Notes: generated from the sequence alone by a model not told the origin. A DNA stretch of 64,000 nt from VGRW01 sp031396695 (GCA_031396695.1 JANNLG010000056.1:1-64000), one strand, 5' to 3'. Shown: positions 41,601-50,569, counted from the first letter of the stretch. Program-made: numbers and translations.

Positions 41601-44219
41601 ATGAGCGTCTCCTCCAAGTCGAACGTCCGAGCTCTCCTGTCGCTGCTTCTGGCGGCGGCGGTTTCGAGCGCGTCCGTTCACGCGGCAGAGACCTCGATCG
41701 ACGTCACCAAGACCGCCGCTTCGCTGCCCGCGGCTCACCTGCTCGAGGCTGCGCGCGCAAAGAACGTGCTCGGTGTCGGCAAGGCGCTCGCGGACGGCGC
41801 GCCGCTCGAGTCGCGAGGTTCCGACGGCGCGACGGCGCTGCTGCTCGCCTCGCGCGCGGGCTCGGCCGAGATCGTCGAGCTGCTGATCGAAGCCGGCGCG
41901 AACGTCAAGGTGAGCGACGTCTCCGGCTTCACGGCGCTGATGCGCGCGGGCGAGCGCGGCCACCTCGACATCGCGCAGCGCCTGCTCGAAGCCGGCGTCT
42001 CGGCTAACGCGCAGAACGTCTCCGGCGCCTCCGCGCTTCAGCTCGCCGCATCCGAAGGCAAGCTGCCGATCGTGCGGCTCCTGCTCGAGCACCAGGCCGA
42101 TCCGAATCTGCGCGACCAGAGCGGCGAGACGCCGCTGATGGTCGCGGCGCGCAACGGCAAGACCCGCATCGTGGATGCGCTGGTCAAGGCGGGTGCGCGC
42201 GTGAACGAGCGCTCCAGCGACGGACGATCCGCGCTGATGTTCGCCGCCGGCACTGGCCGCACCTACACCGTCGGCGCGCTGCTGGCCGCGGGCGCGGATC
42301 CGGCCGCGATCGATGACGCCGGCGCCAGCGCGCGCGAGCACGCGCAGCGAGCCAAACGCGGCGACATCGCGAACCTGCTGCAGGCGCTCGAGGCGCTGCC
42401 GGAGGACTCGGCGATCGGCACGTCGTTCGTGATTGCGGAGGGCGCGGACATCGAGATCGGCCGACCCACCACCTCGACGCTGATCTCGGCGCTGCTGGCC
42501 AAGGGCGCCGACGTGAATGCGCGCTCGTCCGAGGGCAAGACTGCGCTCCTGCTCGCCGCCGAACGCGGTCGCACGGAGACCGTCTCGAAGCTGATCAAGA
42601 GCGGCGCCGACGTGGACGCGGCCGACGCCAGCGGTCAAACGGCCGTCGAGCGCGCCGCGCGCGAAGGCCATCGCGAGATCGTGTCGACGCTGCGCCGCGC
42701 GGGCGCGGACGTCTCGCAGACCGATCCGACCGTGCTGATCCCCGAGCTCAAGGCCGCGGGTGATCTGTTCGTGGACGCGGCGCGCACCGGCGATGTGAAG
42801 CTGCTGCGGCAGATGATCGAGAAAGGCATCGATCTCGACGGCATGACGCACGGCGGCCAGACCGCGCTCGGCGAGGCCGCGCGCCAGGGCGAGGTCGAAT
42901 CCGCCACGATCCTGATCGAGGCCGGCGCGACCGTCGACGACACCACGAATGCGGGCCAGACGCCGCTGATCCGCGCGGTGAGCGAAGGCCGCACCGACAT
43001 CGTGAAGCTGCTCGTGCTGTCGGGCGCGGATGTGAATCGCGCCACCCACTCCGGCACCACGCCGCTGATGGAAGCCTCGACGTCGGGTGTGGAAGCGGTC
43101 GTGCGCATCCTGCTCGAAGCCGGCGCCGACACGCGTGTGGGCGTCGAGACCGGCCAAAGCGCGCTCTCGCGCGCCGCGCGCGAGGGTCACAACTCGATCG
43201 TCGAGCTGCTGCTCGCGCGCGATCCCGGTCTCTCCGTGCGAGGCGCGCAAGGTGACATCGCGCTGACCCGCGCCGCGCAGACGGGCCAGGTGCAGACGGT
43301 CGTCACGCTGCTGCGCTCGGGCGCCGATCCGAACGCGCGCGATCGCAAGGGTCTGCCGGCGCTGGTGCTCGCCGCACGCGAGGCTCACACCGAGGTGATG
43401 GCCGAGCTGCTGCGCGCGGGCGCGGACCCGAACGGCCGCACGCGCAACGGCCAGACGCCGCTGATGTTCGCGGCCATGAACGGCCGCGCTCCGGCCGTGA
43501 CCGCGTTGCTCAAGGGCGGCGCGCACGCCAACGATCGCAGTTTCACCGGCCAGACGCCGCTGATGTACGCCGCCTGGAAGGGCCGCACGCGCGCGATCTT
43601 CGCGCTGCTCGGCGCTGGCGCCGAAGTGAACGCGCGCGCCGAGGACGGTCAGACCGCGCTGATCCGTGCGGTCCGCGAGGGGCAGCTCGAGGCCGCGCGT
43701 GCGCTGTTGAAGCACGGTGCGGATCCGAACCAGGTCGATCGCCAGGGCTGGTCACCGCTGCTCTACGCCGCGGCGGCCGGTCACGGTCAGCTCGCGCTGT
43801 TCCTGCTCGAGAAAGGCGCCGATCCCAATGCCAAGGGCTCCGACGGCCGCACTGCGCTCATGCTCGCGGCCCTCCTGCCCAGCGACGTCGAAGCCTCCGG
43901 TCGCCGCGACGACTCGAACAAGGCGCTCGTGAAGGCGGCGCGCGACGGCCACACCTCGTACCTGCGCTCGCTGCTCGCGAAGGGCGCGGGCCCAGACACG
44001 CGCGACGAGAACGGCTGGACGCCGCTGATCCACGCCTCGGCCGCGGGTCACGAAGAGATCGTGCAGTTCCTGCTGCAGAGCGGCGCCGCGCCGAACGCGC
44101 GCACCGCCACCGGCCTGACCGCGGCCACGCTGGCCTCGGCGCACGGCCACGCGCTGATCGTCCGCATGCTGTTCGACGCGGAGCACGGCGTTGGTCAGCA
44201 AGCGCGCACGCCGAACTGA
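41601..44219 (+). CDS. Secreted protein of about 23 ankyrin repeats
   Basis: An 872-residue protein with a signal peptide (LLSLLLAAAVSSASVHA), so it acts in the periplasm or outside. Almost all the rest is ankyrin units of about 33 residues with the consensus GxTALxxAARxGxxxIVxxLLxAGADxN; I count about 23, with irregular units near residues 240-290, 375-400 and 755-800. DNA of neighbouring units is near-identical in places (GGCCAGACGCCGCTGATG recurs), pointing to recent unit duplication. Bacterial periplasmic ankyrin proteins can shield enzymes such as catalase, or they bind partner proteins; no partner is evident. ATG at 41601. Confidence 0.88.
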   Translation: MSVSSKSNVRALLSLLLAAAVSSASVHAAETSIDVTKTAASLPAAHLLEAARAKNVLGVGKALADGAPLESRGSDGATALLLASRAGSAEIVELLIEAGANVKVSDVSGFTALMRAGERGHLDIAQRLLEAGVSANAQNVSGASALQLAASEGKLPIVRLLLEHQADPNLRDQSGETPLMVAARNGKTRIVDALVKAGARVNERSSDGRSALMFAAGTGRTYTVGALLAAGADPAAIDDAGASAREHAQRAKRGDIANLLQALEALPEDSAIGTSFVIAEGADIEIGRPTTSTLISALLAKGADVNARSSEGKTALLLAAERGRTETVSKLIKSGADVDAADASGQTAVERAAREGHREIVSTLRRAGADVSQTDPTVLIPELKAAGDLFVDAARTGDVKLLRQMIEKGIDLDGMTHGGQTALGEAARQGEVESATILIEAGATVDDTTNAGQTPLIRAVSEGRTDIVKLLVLSGADVNRATHSGTTPLMEASTSGVEAVVRILLEAGADTRVGVETGQSALSRAAREGHNSIVELLLARDPGLSVRGAQGDIALTRAAQTGQVQTVVTLLRSGADPNARDRKGLPALVLAAREAHTEVMAELLRAGADPNGRTRNGQTPLMFAAMNGRAPAVTALLKGGAHANDRSFTGQTPLMYAAWKGRTRAIFALLGAGAEVNARAEDGQTALIRAVREGQLEAARALLKHGADPNQVDRQGWSPLLYAAAAGHGQLALFLLEKGADPNAKGSDGRTALMLAALLPSDVEASGRRDDSNKALVKAARDGHTSYLRSLLAKGAGPDTRDENGWTPLIHASAAGHEEIVQFLLQSGAAPNARTATGLTAATLASAHGHALIVRMLFDAEHGVGQQARTPN

Positions 44220-44248
44220 GCGACGCGCGGGCCACGGGCTCCGAGCCG

Positions 44249-45061
44249 TTGCGAATCCGTGACGCGCTCGGGCGCGAGCACGCGTTCGCGGCCCCGCCGC
44301 GCCGAATCGTCTCGCTCGTACCGTCGCTGACCGAGACGCTGTTCGCGCTGGGCGTGAACGAATCGCTCGCGGGCGTGACCGACTTCTGTGTCCACCCGGC
44401 CGACGGCGTCGCGTCGAAGGCGCGCGTCGGCGGCACCAAGAACCCGAACCTGGCGGCGATCCGCGCGCTCGCGCCCGACCTCGTGCTCGCGAACAAGGAA
44501 GAGAACCGACGCCGCGACGTCGAGGCGCTCGAGGCCGACGGCGTGCCGGTTTTCGTCACCTACGCGCGCACGGTGCTCGAGGCGGTCGACGAGATCCGGC
44601 TGCTGGGGCGCCTCTGCGCCAGCCCGGAGCGCGCTGCGAGCCTCGCCGCGGAGGTCGAGACCGAGCTCGCGCGCGCGGCCGCGCACAGAGCCGCCCGCGC
44701 GCCCACGGCCACGGTCGCGCTCGTCTGGCGCGAGCCGTTCATGGTGGTGGGCGGCGACACCTTCGCGCACGACTTGTTGCGCTGCTGCGGCGCGCGCAAC
44801 CCGTTCGCCGATGCCGGCACGAGCCGCTATCCGCGCGTGGACCTGCGCGCGCTCGAAGCCGCGCAGCCCGAAGTCATCCTGCTGCCCACGGAGCCGTACG
44901 CGTTCGGCGAGCGCGATCGCGACGAGCTGCTGGCGCTCGACTGCCCCGCGTCGCGAGACGGACGCGTGCACGTGATCGAGGGCGAGCTCTTGTCCTGGTA
45001 CGGCCCGCGCATGCCGCGCGCGCTGCGCACGATCGCGCGCTTGCTACTTCCAGGTGCCTGA
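44249..45061 (+). CDS. BtuF-like cobalamin/metal-chelate binding protein without signal peptide
   Basis: A 270-residue PF01497-type (helical-backbone metal receptor) protein. PPRRIVSLVPSLTETLFALG opens the fold; VGGTKNPNLAAIRALAPDLVLANKEEN and the C-lobe SRYPRVDLRALEAAQPEVILLP are characteristic. It starts at a TTG at 44249 and no secretion signal is visible, so it seems cytosolic. No permease or ATPase gene is adjacent, so it is not a plain ABC importer component. The 3' end overlaps the convergent SPFH gene by 18 bp. Confidence 0.8.
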   Translation: MRIRDALGREHAFAAPPRRIVSLVPSLTETLFALGVNESLAGVTDFCVHPADGVASKARVGGTKNPNLAAIRALAPDLVLANKEENRRRDVEALEADGVPVFVTYARTVLEAVDEIRLLGRLCASPERAASLAAEVETELARAAAHRAARAPTATVALVWREPFMVVGGDTFAHDLLRCCGARNPFADAGTSRYPRVDLRALEAAQPEVILLPTEPYAFGERDRDELLALDCPASRDGRVHVIEGELLSWYGPRMPRALRTIARLLLPGA

Positions 45062-46105
45062 GCCGCCGAGCGCCGTGCCGCAGCTCGCGCAGAAACGTGC
45101 ATCGGCCTCGTTCAGCGCTTTGCAGCTCGAGCAGGCCACGCTGGCGGCGCCCTGGCGCACGCCGCAGCGCGAGCAGAAGTTCGCACCGGCTGCGACCGCC
45201 GAGCCGCAGGCCACGCACTTCGGTGTCGCGGCCGCGGCCGAGCCGCCGCCGAGTGCGTTCGTCACGACACCCGCCATGCCCGCGCCGAGCCCGAGACCCG
45301 CGCCTGCGCCGACGCCCGCCGCCGCGAGGCCGGAGCCCCCGCCGCCGCCCGAGCCGGCCGCCTTCTCGAGGGCATTGGCCGCCTGGTAGCGCACGAACGA
45401 ATCGAGCGAGCCGACCGCGGCCATGCCGCCGCGCTTGTCGATCATCTCCTGCACGTGGTCCGGCGGGGAGATCGACATGATCTTGAAGTCCGCGAGCGTC
45501 ACGCCGTACTTCTCGAAGTCCGAGATCAGCCGAGCCTGGATGCCGGCCGACAGCTCGACGTAGTACTGCGCGAGATCGAGGATCGTCGACAGGTGCGAGC
45601 CGAGGAAATCGGCCACCTGGTTGACGATGAAGCCACGGAAGAAGCCCTCGACGGCCTCGCTCTTCAATTCCGGCAGAGTCCCGACGACGGTATTCAGGAA
45701 CACCTGCGGGTTCGAGATCCGGAACGAGTACATGCCGAACGCGCGCAGCCGCACCATCTGCAGCTCGCTGTCGCGGAACAGGATCGGCTCCATCGTGCCC
45801 CACTTCTGGTTCACGAACGTCTTCAGGTTCGTGAAGCAGACCTCGGCGCGGAAGGGGCTCTTGCCGCCCATCGGCAGCGAGAGGGCCTTCGTCAGCAGCG
45901 GGATGTTCAGCGTCGAGAGCGTGTGCCGGCCCGCGCGAAAGGTGTCGAGCGCGCGGCCGTCGCGGAAGAAGATCGCGGCCTGGCTCTCGCGCACCACGAG
46001 CTGCGCGCCCAGCTTGAGCTCGGCCGAGCCCGCTTCGGGAAAGCGCGACACGATCGTGTCGGAGCTGCTGTCGAGACACTCGATGACTTCAATGAACTGC
46101 GACAT
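45044..46105 (-). CDS. SPFH-domain protein with double zinc ribbon
   Basis: A 353-residue protein. The SPFH/Band-7 domain (about 25-235: FPEAGSAELKLGAQLVVRES to SISPPDHVQEMID) is followed by a Gly/Ala-rich linker and two zinc ribbons at the C-terminus (CVACGSAVAAGANFCSRCG and CSSCKALNEADARFCASCG). This layout matches the YdjI/'virion core protein' group. It lacks an N-terminal TM helix, so it is likely peripheral at the membrane. Its ATG is preceded by GAGGTGA and lies 3 bp after the coiled-coil gene stop, so they are co-translated. The family is linked to membrane-stress responses, often with PspA; no PspA gene is seen here. Confidence 0.87.
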   Translation of the reverse strand: MSQFIEVIECLDSSSDTIVSRFPEAGSAELKLGAQLVVRESQAAIFFRDGRALDTFRAGRHTLSTLNIPLLTKALSLPMGGKSPFRAEVCFTNLKTFVNQKWGTMEPILFRDSELQMVRLRAFGMYSFRISNPQVFLNTVVGTLPELKSEAVEGFFRGFIVNQVADFLGSHLSTILDLAQYYVELSAGIQARLISDFEKYGVTLADFKIMSISPPDHVQEMIDKRGGMAAVGSLDSFVRYQAANALEKAAGSGGGGGSGLAAAGVGAGAGLGLGAGMAGVVTNALGGGSAAAATPKCVACGSAVAAGANFCSRCGVRQGAASVACSSCKALNEADARFCASCGTALGGSGTWK

Positions 46106-46108
46106 GAC

Positions 46109-46597
46109 TCACCTCGATCCCAGGCCCAGTATGGCGGTTCGCCGATCGGCGAGCGCCAGCCCGAGCCGCTTCACGACCGCGCGCACGGACGCGGCTTGGA
46201 ATTCCACGTCCGCGACCTGCGCGGCGATCTGTTCGATCTGATCCACGATCCGCTCGTCCTTCTCGTAGACCGCGTCGAGCCGCGAAGAGGCGTCGAGCTT
46301 GACCTCGTCGAAGAAGCCCGAGTAGCCGCGATCCGCGTGGCGCAGCTCGGCGCGCAGCTTCTCCACGTCGTTCATCAGCTCGTGCAGGTCGTTCAGCTGA
46401 TCGAGCGCGGAGTTGGCCGCGACCTCGTGCAGCTCGCGCACCACGCGCTCGAGCCGGGTCGCGCCGTGATCGCGCAGCAGCTTGTCGGCCTCGCGCCGCG
46501 CCTCGCGCTCCGCGTAGCCGCGAAAGCCGGGGATGCGCCCCACCAGGCGCTCGAGCGCGTTGCGCTGCTCGCGAATCGTCTCTTTGACTCTCGCCAT
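46109..46597 (-). CDS. Coiled-coil protein of the SPFH operon
   Basis: A 162-residue, highly charged, helical protein (KETIREQRNALERLVGRIPG; LNDLHELMNDVEKLRAELRH; EKDERIVDQIEQIAAQVADV). It has no TM helix and no enzyme motif. The ATG at 46597 follows GGGAGG. It may play the role that the PspA-like or YdjH partner has in Bacillus ydjFGHI, but sequence similarity to PspA is not evident by eye. Co-transcribed with the SPFH and zinc-ribbon genes. Confidence 0.72.
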   Translation of the reverse strand: MARVKETIREQRNALERLVGRIPGFRGYAEREARREADKLLRDHGATRLERVVRELHEVAANSALDQLNDLHELMNDVEKLRAELRHADRGYSGFFDEVKLDASSRLDAVYEKDERIVDQIEQIAAQVADVEFQAASVRAVVKRLGLALADRRTAILGLGSR

Positions 46598-46704
46598 GGC
46601 TGGCCTCCCGTGCCCGTACGCGCCACGCGGGATCAGACGCGCGCGGCTGCAAGGCTGCTTCGGCGCGGCTCCGGAGCGGCTTGAGGCGAGCGCCGGCGCG
46701 CCCT

Positions 46705-48354
46705 TCAGGCCAGCGAGAAGGCCCGGGACAAGCGCGGCAGGCGGCCGTCGTCCGCCAATACCTCGAGCGGCACCGGGCGCATGCCGGGCGAGGCGGCCGC
46801 GGGATCCCCGCCCGCGTCGGCGGGGCACGGGAACCAGTGGCCGCCGAACAGCGCGAGCGGCAGCACCGTGAGCTGCGGGTCGCCGGCCTCGAGCTGCGCA
46901 TCCATGACCAGCTTCTTGAAGCTCATCCCGTTCAAGCTGCGGGTACTTTGGGCGTCGTGCAGCGCCACCAGCGTGTAGCGCGCGAGCGCGACTGCCTCGC
47001 TGGGCTCGAGCTCGACGTCGAGCAGCCGGATCGCGTCGACGGACGATGCGCGCTCGACGCGCACGGGCGGCTGACGCCAGGTGGCGGTCGCGGCGAGCGC
47101 GCCGAACGCGTCGTCGAGCGGACGCGAGCCGAGCAGCGCGCGCGCGGGAATGAACAGGCGGCTCTGCGCGGGATCCTGCTCGCGGTAGCGCGTTGCGGCC
47201 GGCTGCGGTGCGACCGCCTCGAGCCAGTCCCAGACGCGCGTGAAGTCGCGACCACCGGCGCGCACGCAAAAGGGCAGGGACCAGAACGGGAAGCCGATCA
47301 GCGCGTCGGGCCGCGGACCCTCGGGCATTGCGCCGAACGCGTAGGCGTAGCTCTCGAGCCCGTCCGGCGTGATCCGGATGCCGAGCGCGCAGCTCGCGCA
47401 GAACGCGATCTTCGCGCGTTTGGGGAGCGTGAGCGCCGCACCGCAGTTCGGGCACTCCGAGGCGAGCGCGCGCAGGCGCGGCTTCACCATCACGTCCGCG
47501 ACCGCGCGCTCGGGCAGCGCGCGAAAAACCGCGGCCTCGTCGCCCGAGAGCTTGCCGGCGATCGTGTCGAACTGGCGGTCGACCAGATAGTCCTCGGCCG
47601 TGCCCGCGCGCCGCACGCGCGCCGCGCTCATGTGCTTCCAGATCGAGAGCCGGCGCTCCCGCACCACGCCGTCGATCTGCGTGATCACCTGCGCGCCGGT
47701 GTCGAGCTTGAAGCGCGCGCGGTCCGCGCGCAGGCCGACGCGGTTCGGTGTCGCGTCGGCGGATTCGAGGTAGCGGTTTCCGCCCCCCTGACGGTGTGCC
47801 TCGGCCAGCAGCTCGAGGCGCGAGCCGCGGATCTTCAAGCCACGGTCGCGCAGGTTCAGCCGCGCCGGGTCGTAGCGCCGGCGCAGGTCCTCCGTGCGGA
47901 AGCACTGCACGAAGCTCTCCTTCGCGGCGCCGCGCCGGCCGAGCACGCCCTGCACGACCGTGCGCTCGTGCAGCTCGTACGGCACCAGGAAGTCGATCGT
48001 GTCGACCGGCTCGAGCTCGGCCTCGAGCTTCGCGCGCAGGAGCGCCACGCGCGCCTCGATCAGCGCCGGGATCTCGAGCGAGAGTCCTTCCTGGTTCTTG
48101 GCGTTGCCGGTGAGCTCGTTGCGGTAGCTCTCGGTCTCGAAGCGGATCAGGAGCTCGACCACGTCGAGCACCGCACCCTGCTTCACGGTCGAGACGACGA
48201 ACACCTCCTCGCCCAGCAGCCGGCCGCAGGCGAGCAGCGAGCCGCAGTAGGCGCAGGCGGCGGATTCGTCCCAGATCCCGACGACGATCGCGGCGCCACA
48301 CTCCGGGCAGTGCAGCTCCACCTCGAGCGGTTCGGCGCCGTCGTCTTCCGCCAT
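46705..48354 (-). CDS. Large zinc-ribbon protein of the SPFH operon
   Basis: A 549-residue cytosolic protein with two zinc-ribbon pairs: CPECG with CAYCG near the N-terminus (about 16-37) and CPNCG with CASC in the middle (about 310-330). The rest is mixed alpha/beta without a motif I recognise. The TFIIB-like N-terminal ribbon and the position resemble YdjG-type proteins. No ribosome site is visible before the ATG at 48354. It lies between the selenoprotein gene (51 bp gap) and the coiled-coil gene (107 bp gap). Confidence 0.75.
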   Translation of the reverse strand: MAEDDGAEPLEVELHCPECGAAIVVGIWDESAACAYCGSLLACGRLLGEEVFVVSTVKQGAVLDVVELLIRFETESYRNELTGNAKNQEGLSLEIPALIEARVALLRAKLEAELEPVDTIDFLVPYELHERTVVQGVLGRRGAAKESFVQCFRTEDLRRRYDPARLNLRDRGLKIRGSRLELLAEAHRQGGGNRYLESADATPNRVGLRADRARFKLDTGAQVITQIDGVVRERRLSIWKHMSAARVRRAGTAEDYLVDRQFDTIAGKLSGDEAAVFRALPERAVADVMVKPRLRALASECPNCGAALTLPKRAKIAFCASCALGIRITPDGLESYAYAFGAMPEGPRPDALIGFPFWSLPFCVRAGGRDFTRVWDWLEAVAPQPAATRYREQDPAQSRLFIPARALLGSRPLDDAFGALAATATWRQPPVRVERASSVDAIRLLDVELEPSEAVALARYTLVALHDAQSTRSLNGMSFKKLVMDAQLEAGDPQLTVLPLALFGGHWFPCPADAGGDPAAASPGMRPVPLEVLADDGRLPRLSRAFSLA

Positions 48355-48405
48355 GGGGGAGGGATCGGAGAGGCGCTTCGAGTTCTTGCGGCCCGCCGCT
48401 CCAGC

Positions 48406-49461
48406 TCAGCGGTTGCGCTGCGCGGCGAGCGATTCGTAGCTGGGCTTGCCGTTCGCGTCCCACTCGCGGAACAGCTCGAAGAACTCCGGACCCATCGGGT
48501 TCTTGCCGCGAATCGGCATCGAGCCGCGCCGGATCGTCCAGTCGTTGGGCGACAGCTCGCCCGCGCGCACGAAGTGGCGCTCGGCGGCTTCGACCTGACC
48601 CTGCTGGTGCAGGCGCCAGGCGAGCGAGAACTCCGCGCGTGCGAGCTCCTCGTCGGGCGTCGGCGGAACCGTGCGCTTCGCGATCTGTTCCGCAGGAACG
48701 TCGCTCTTCCCGCTCCGCACCCAGGCGCGCACGGCGGCGAGGAACGGCGCCGACTCGCGGCCGTGGAACTGCTTGAACATGTCCGTGCCGTACTCCATCG
48801 CGCTTGGCCGCGCGATCCGGCCTGCCTCGTCGATGAACACCACCGTCGGCACGTTGATCATCCCGTACAGGTGGGCGACGCGGTGTTCGGTGTCGATCAG
48901 GCTCGGATGCGTCGGCCGCGCCTTGTCGATGAACGGGCGCGCGTCGTCGGCCGACCTGTCCAGCGCGACCGTGACGGGCACGAAGCCGGAGTCGCCGAGC
49001 TCCTCGTACAGCGCCTGCCACACGGGCAGGTCCTCACGACAGCCTCACCAGGAGGCGTAGGCGACGAGCAGCACCTTCTTTCCGCGCAAGCCGCCGAGCG
49101 ACCACTCCCGCCCCGTCAGATCGGGCAGGCGGAAGTCCGGCGCGATGCCCCCTTTCAGCACCTCGCCGCGCTCGCGGGCCGAGGCGCCCAGCGAGGCAAT
49201 GCGCTCGTCGAGATCGAGCGCGAGCGGGCGCTGCAGGAGCTCGGCCAGCGCCTGGAGGTCGACCTTGCCGTCGGCGACCACACCCGCGCGGCCGGCGATC
49301 GGCACGCAAACGTCGCCGAGGCACAGGCCCTCGGGCTTCAGCACCCAGCCCAGCGACCGTTCGAGCGCGTTTGGGGAGAGCCGCACGCGACCGCCAGCGA
49401 GATCGGCCGCGACGGACGTCGCGCGGCCCTCGTCGAGAATCGTGAAGGGATGTTCGGCCAT
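48406..49461 (-). CDS. TlpA/thioredoxin-like selenoprotein (UGA decoded as Sec139)
   Basis: A 351-residue redoxin. The ATG at 49461 has a strong GAGGAGG site. About 115 residues of a lead domain precede the redoxin fold (GIAPDFRLPDLTGREWSLGG, KKVLLVAYASW). A TGA at 49047-49045 falls exactly at the redox cysteine, and the frame continues GCREDLPVWQALYEEL and on to TGA at 48406. The motif is Trp-Sec139-Gly-Cys141, one residue shorter than the usual WCxxC. NVPTVVFIDEAGRI is the cis-Pro loop. The C-terminus has a TPR-like helix pair. No signal peptide is seen, so it is probably cytosolic. Split calls at 48406-49023 and 49045-49461 would be misannotations. Confidence 0.9.
49014..49030 (-). promoter_or_regulatory. 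Bacterial SECIS-like hairpin in the redoxin selenoprotein gene
   Basis: A perfect 6-bp stem: mRNA CCUGCC, loop CGUGU, GGCAGG. The loop starts 20 nt after the UGA, and its second base is G, as required in bacterial SECIS models. Confidence 0.78.
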
Positions 49462-49650
49462 CGGGCCTCCTCGCCACGCGATTCTGCGCGCGCGCACAGC
49501 GTTGGCGCAAGCGCGTCGAGAAAGCCGTGTTGCGGCGTGGGTTACGCGATAGATTTGCCGATCGCGCAGAGCGCGCGCCCCTTTTCGGGTGCGCCGGGAC
49601 ACTATCTAGGACGAGGACCGCGGCACCCGTGCGCGCGGCGAGAGGTGAGT

Positions 49651-50568
49651 TTGACCGAGCGCCACTCCGCGGAGGTCGATCGGACGCTGCGCACCCGCGA
49701 AGGGCGCCAGATCGGCTTCGCCACCTTTGGCGACCCGGAAGGGGTGCCTGTCTTCTACTTCCACGGCTTGGCCAGCTCGCGGCTCGAGGGCGCGCTCGCA
49801 CACCCGGTCGGCCTGCAGCGCAACGTGTGCCTGATTTCGCTCGACCGGCCGGGCTACGGCCTGTCCGACGCCCGGCCCGGGCACCGCATCCCCGACGTGG
49901 TCGACGACGTGGTCGCGGTCGCCGAAGCGCTCGGGATCGAGCAGTTCTCGCTGGTCAGCGTCTCGACCGGCGGCCCGTTCGCCCTGGCCACGGCGGCGAA
50001 GCTGCCCGAGCGCGTGCGCGCGGTCGCGCTGATCTCGAGCCCCGCGCCGTACTCGGAGCGCTCCGGCCACGTCGGCATGGACATCCGCTCGCGCGCGATC
50101 CTGCTCTGGCTGCCGCGCTTCGCGCCCTGGCTGCTCGGCCCGATCTGGAACCGGCTCGCCGAGCTCTCGGACAGCGACCCCGCCGGACTCCTGCGTCTGA
50201 TCGCCGACACCATGCCGAGCTCGGAGCGGCGCGCGATCAGCTCGCCGGAGATCGCGGAGGTGTTCATGAACGCGTCGTACGAGGCCTTCCGCAGCGGCAC
50301 GGGCGGCGTGGTCGCCGAGCAGCGCCTGCTGGCGCGCGACTGGGGCTTCGACATGAACGGCGTGCACGCGCCCGTCTGGCTCTGGCACGGCGAAGAGGAC
50401 GGCTCGAGCCCGATCGCGATGGCGCACTGGCTGGTGGCGGCGCTGCCGAAGTGCCAGGCGCAGTTCCTGCCCGGACGCGGCGCGATCGTCGCCGGCGACG
50501 TGCTGCCGTTCGCGATCGCGACGCTGGCGGACTACTGGAAGGCGAGCGCTTCGGAGCGCGAGCGCTGA
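49651..50568 (+). CDS. Alpha/beta-hydrolase-fold protein, probable missing catalytic His
   Basis: A 305-residue protein of the HAD-like epoxide/ester hydrolase group. The oxyanion region is YFHGLASSRLE, with SLDRPGYGLSD before the elbow. The nucleophile elbow reads VSVSTGGPF, with Ser where the first Gly of GxSxG is usual. The acid is in WHGEEDGSSPI. At the usual catalytic-His position the sequence is LPGRGAIVAG, with Ala instead of His. It may be inactive, use another residue, or be a binding protein. The TTG at 49651 follows GAGGTGAG; the long open frame upstream is antisense shadow. It converges with the DUF7065-like gene with 1 bp between. Confidence 0.82.
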   Translation: MTERHSAEVDRTLRTREGRQIGFATFGDPEGVPVFYFHGLASSRLEGALAHPVGLQRNVCLISLDRPGYGLSDARPGHRIPDVVDDVVAVAEALGIEQFSLVSVSTGGPFALATAAKLPERVRAVALISSPAPYSERSGHVGMDIRSRAILLWLPRFAPWLLGPIWNRLAELSDSDPAGLLRLIADTMPSSERRAISSPEIAEVFMNASYEAFRSGTGGVVAEQRLLARDWGFDMNGVHAPVWLWHGEEDGSSPIAMAHWLVAALPKCQAQFLPGRGAIVAGDVLPFAIATLADYWKASASERER

Positions 50569-50569
50569 T

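Noticed and set aside
41601..44219. CRISPR-like or minisatellite array
   Set aside because: The periodic DNA is in-frame, about 99 bp per unit, and encodes ankyrin repeats; there are no spacers.
46109..49021. A 970-residue minus-strand frame across the SPFH operon
   Set aside because: Only its last 162 residues are the real coiled-coil gene; the rest is out of frame with the zinc-ribbon and redoxin genes.
49045..49602. A separate short redoxin ending ASW
   Set aside because: The fold would lack its redox residues and cis-Pro loop; these follow in frame after the TGA, so this is one selenoprotein gene.
46681..49650. A 1000-residue plus-strand frame running into the alpha/beta hydrolase
   Set aside because: It lies antisense to the zinc-ribbon and selenoprotein genes and has no family resemblance; the hydrolase starts at 49651 with its own ribosome site.
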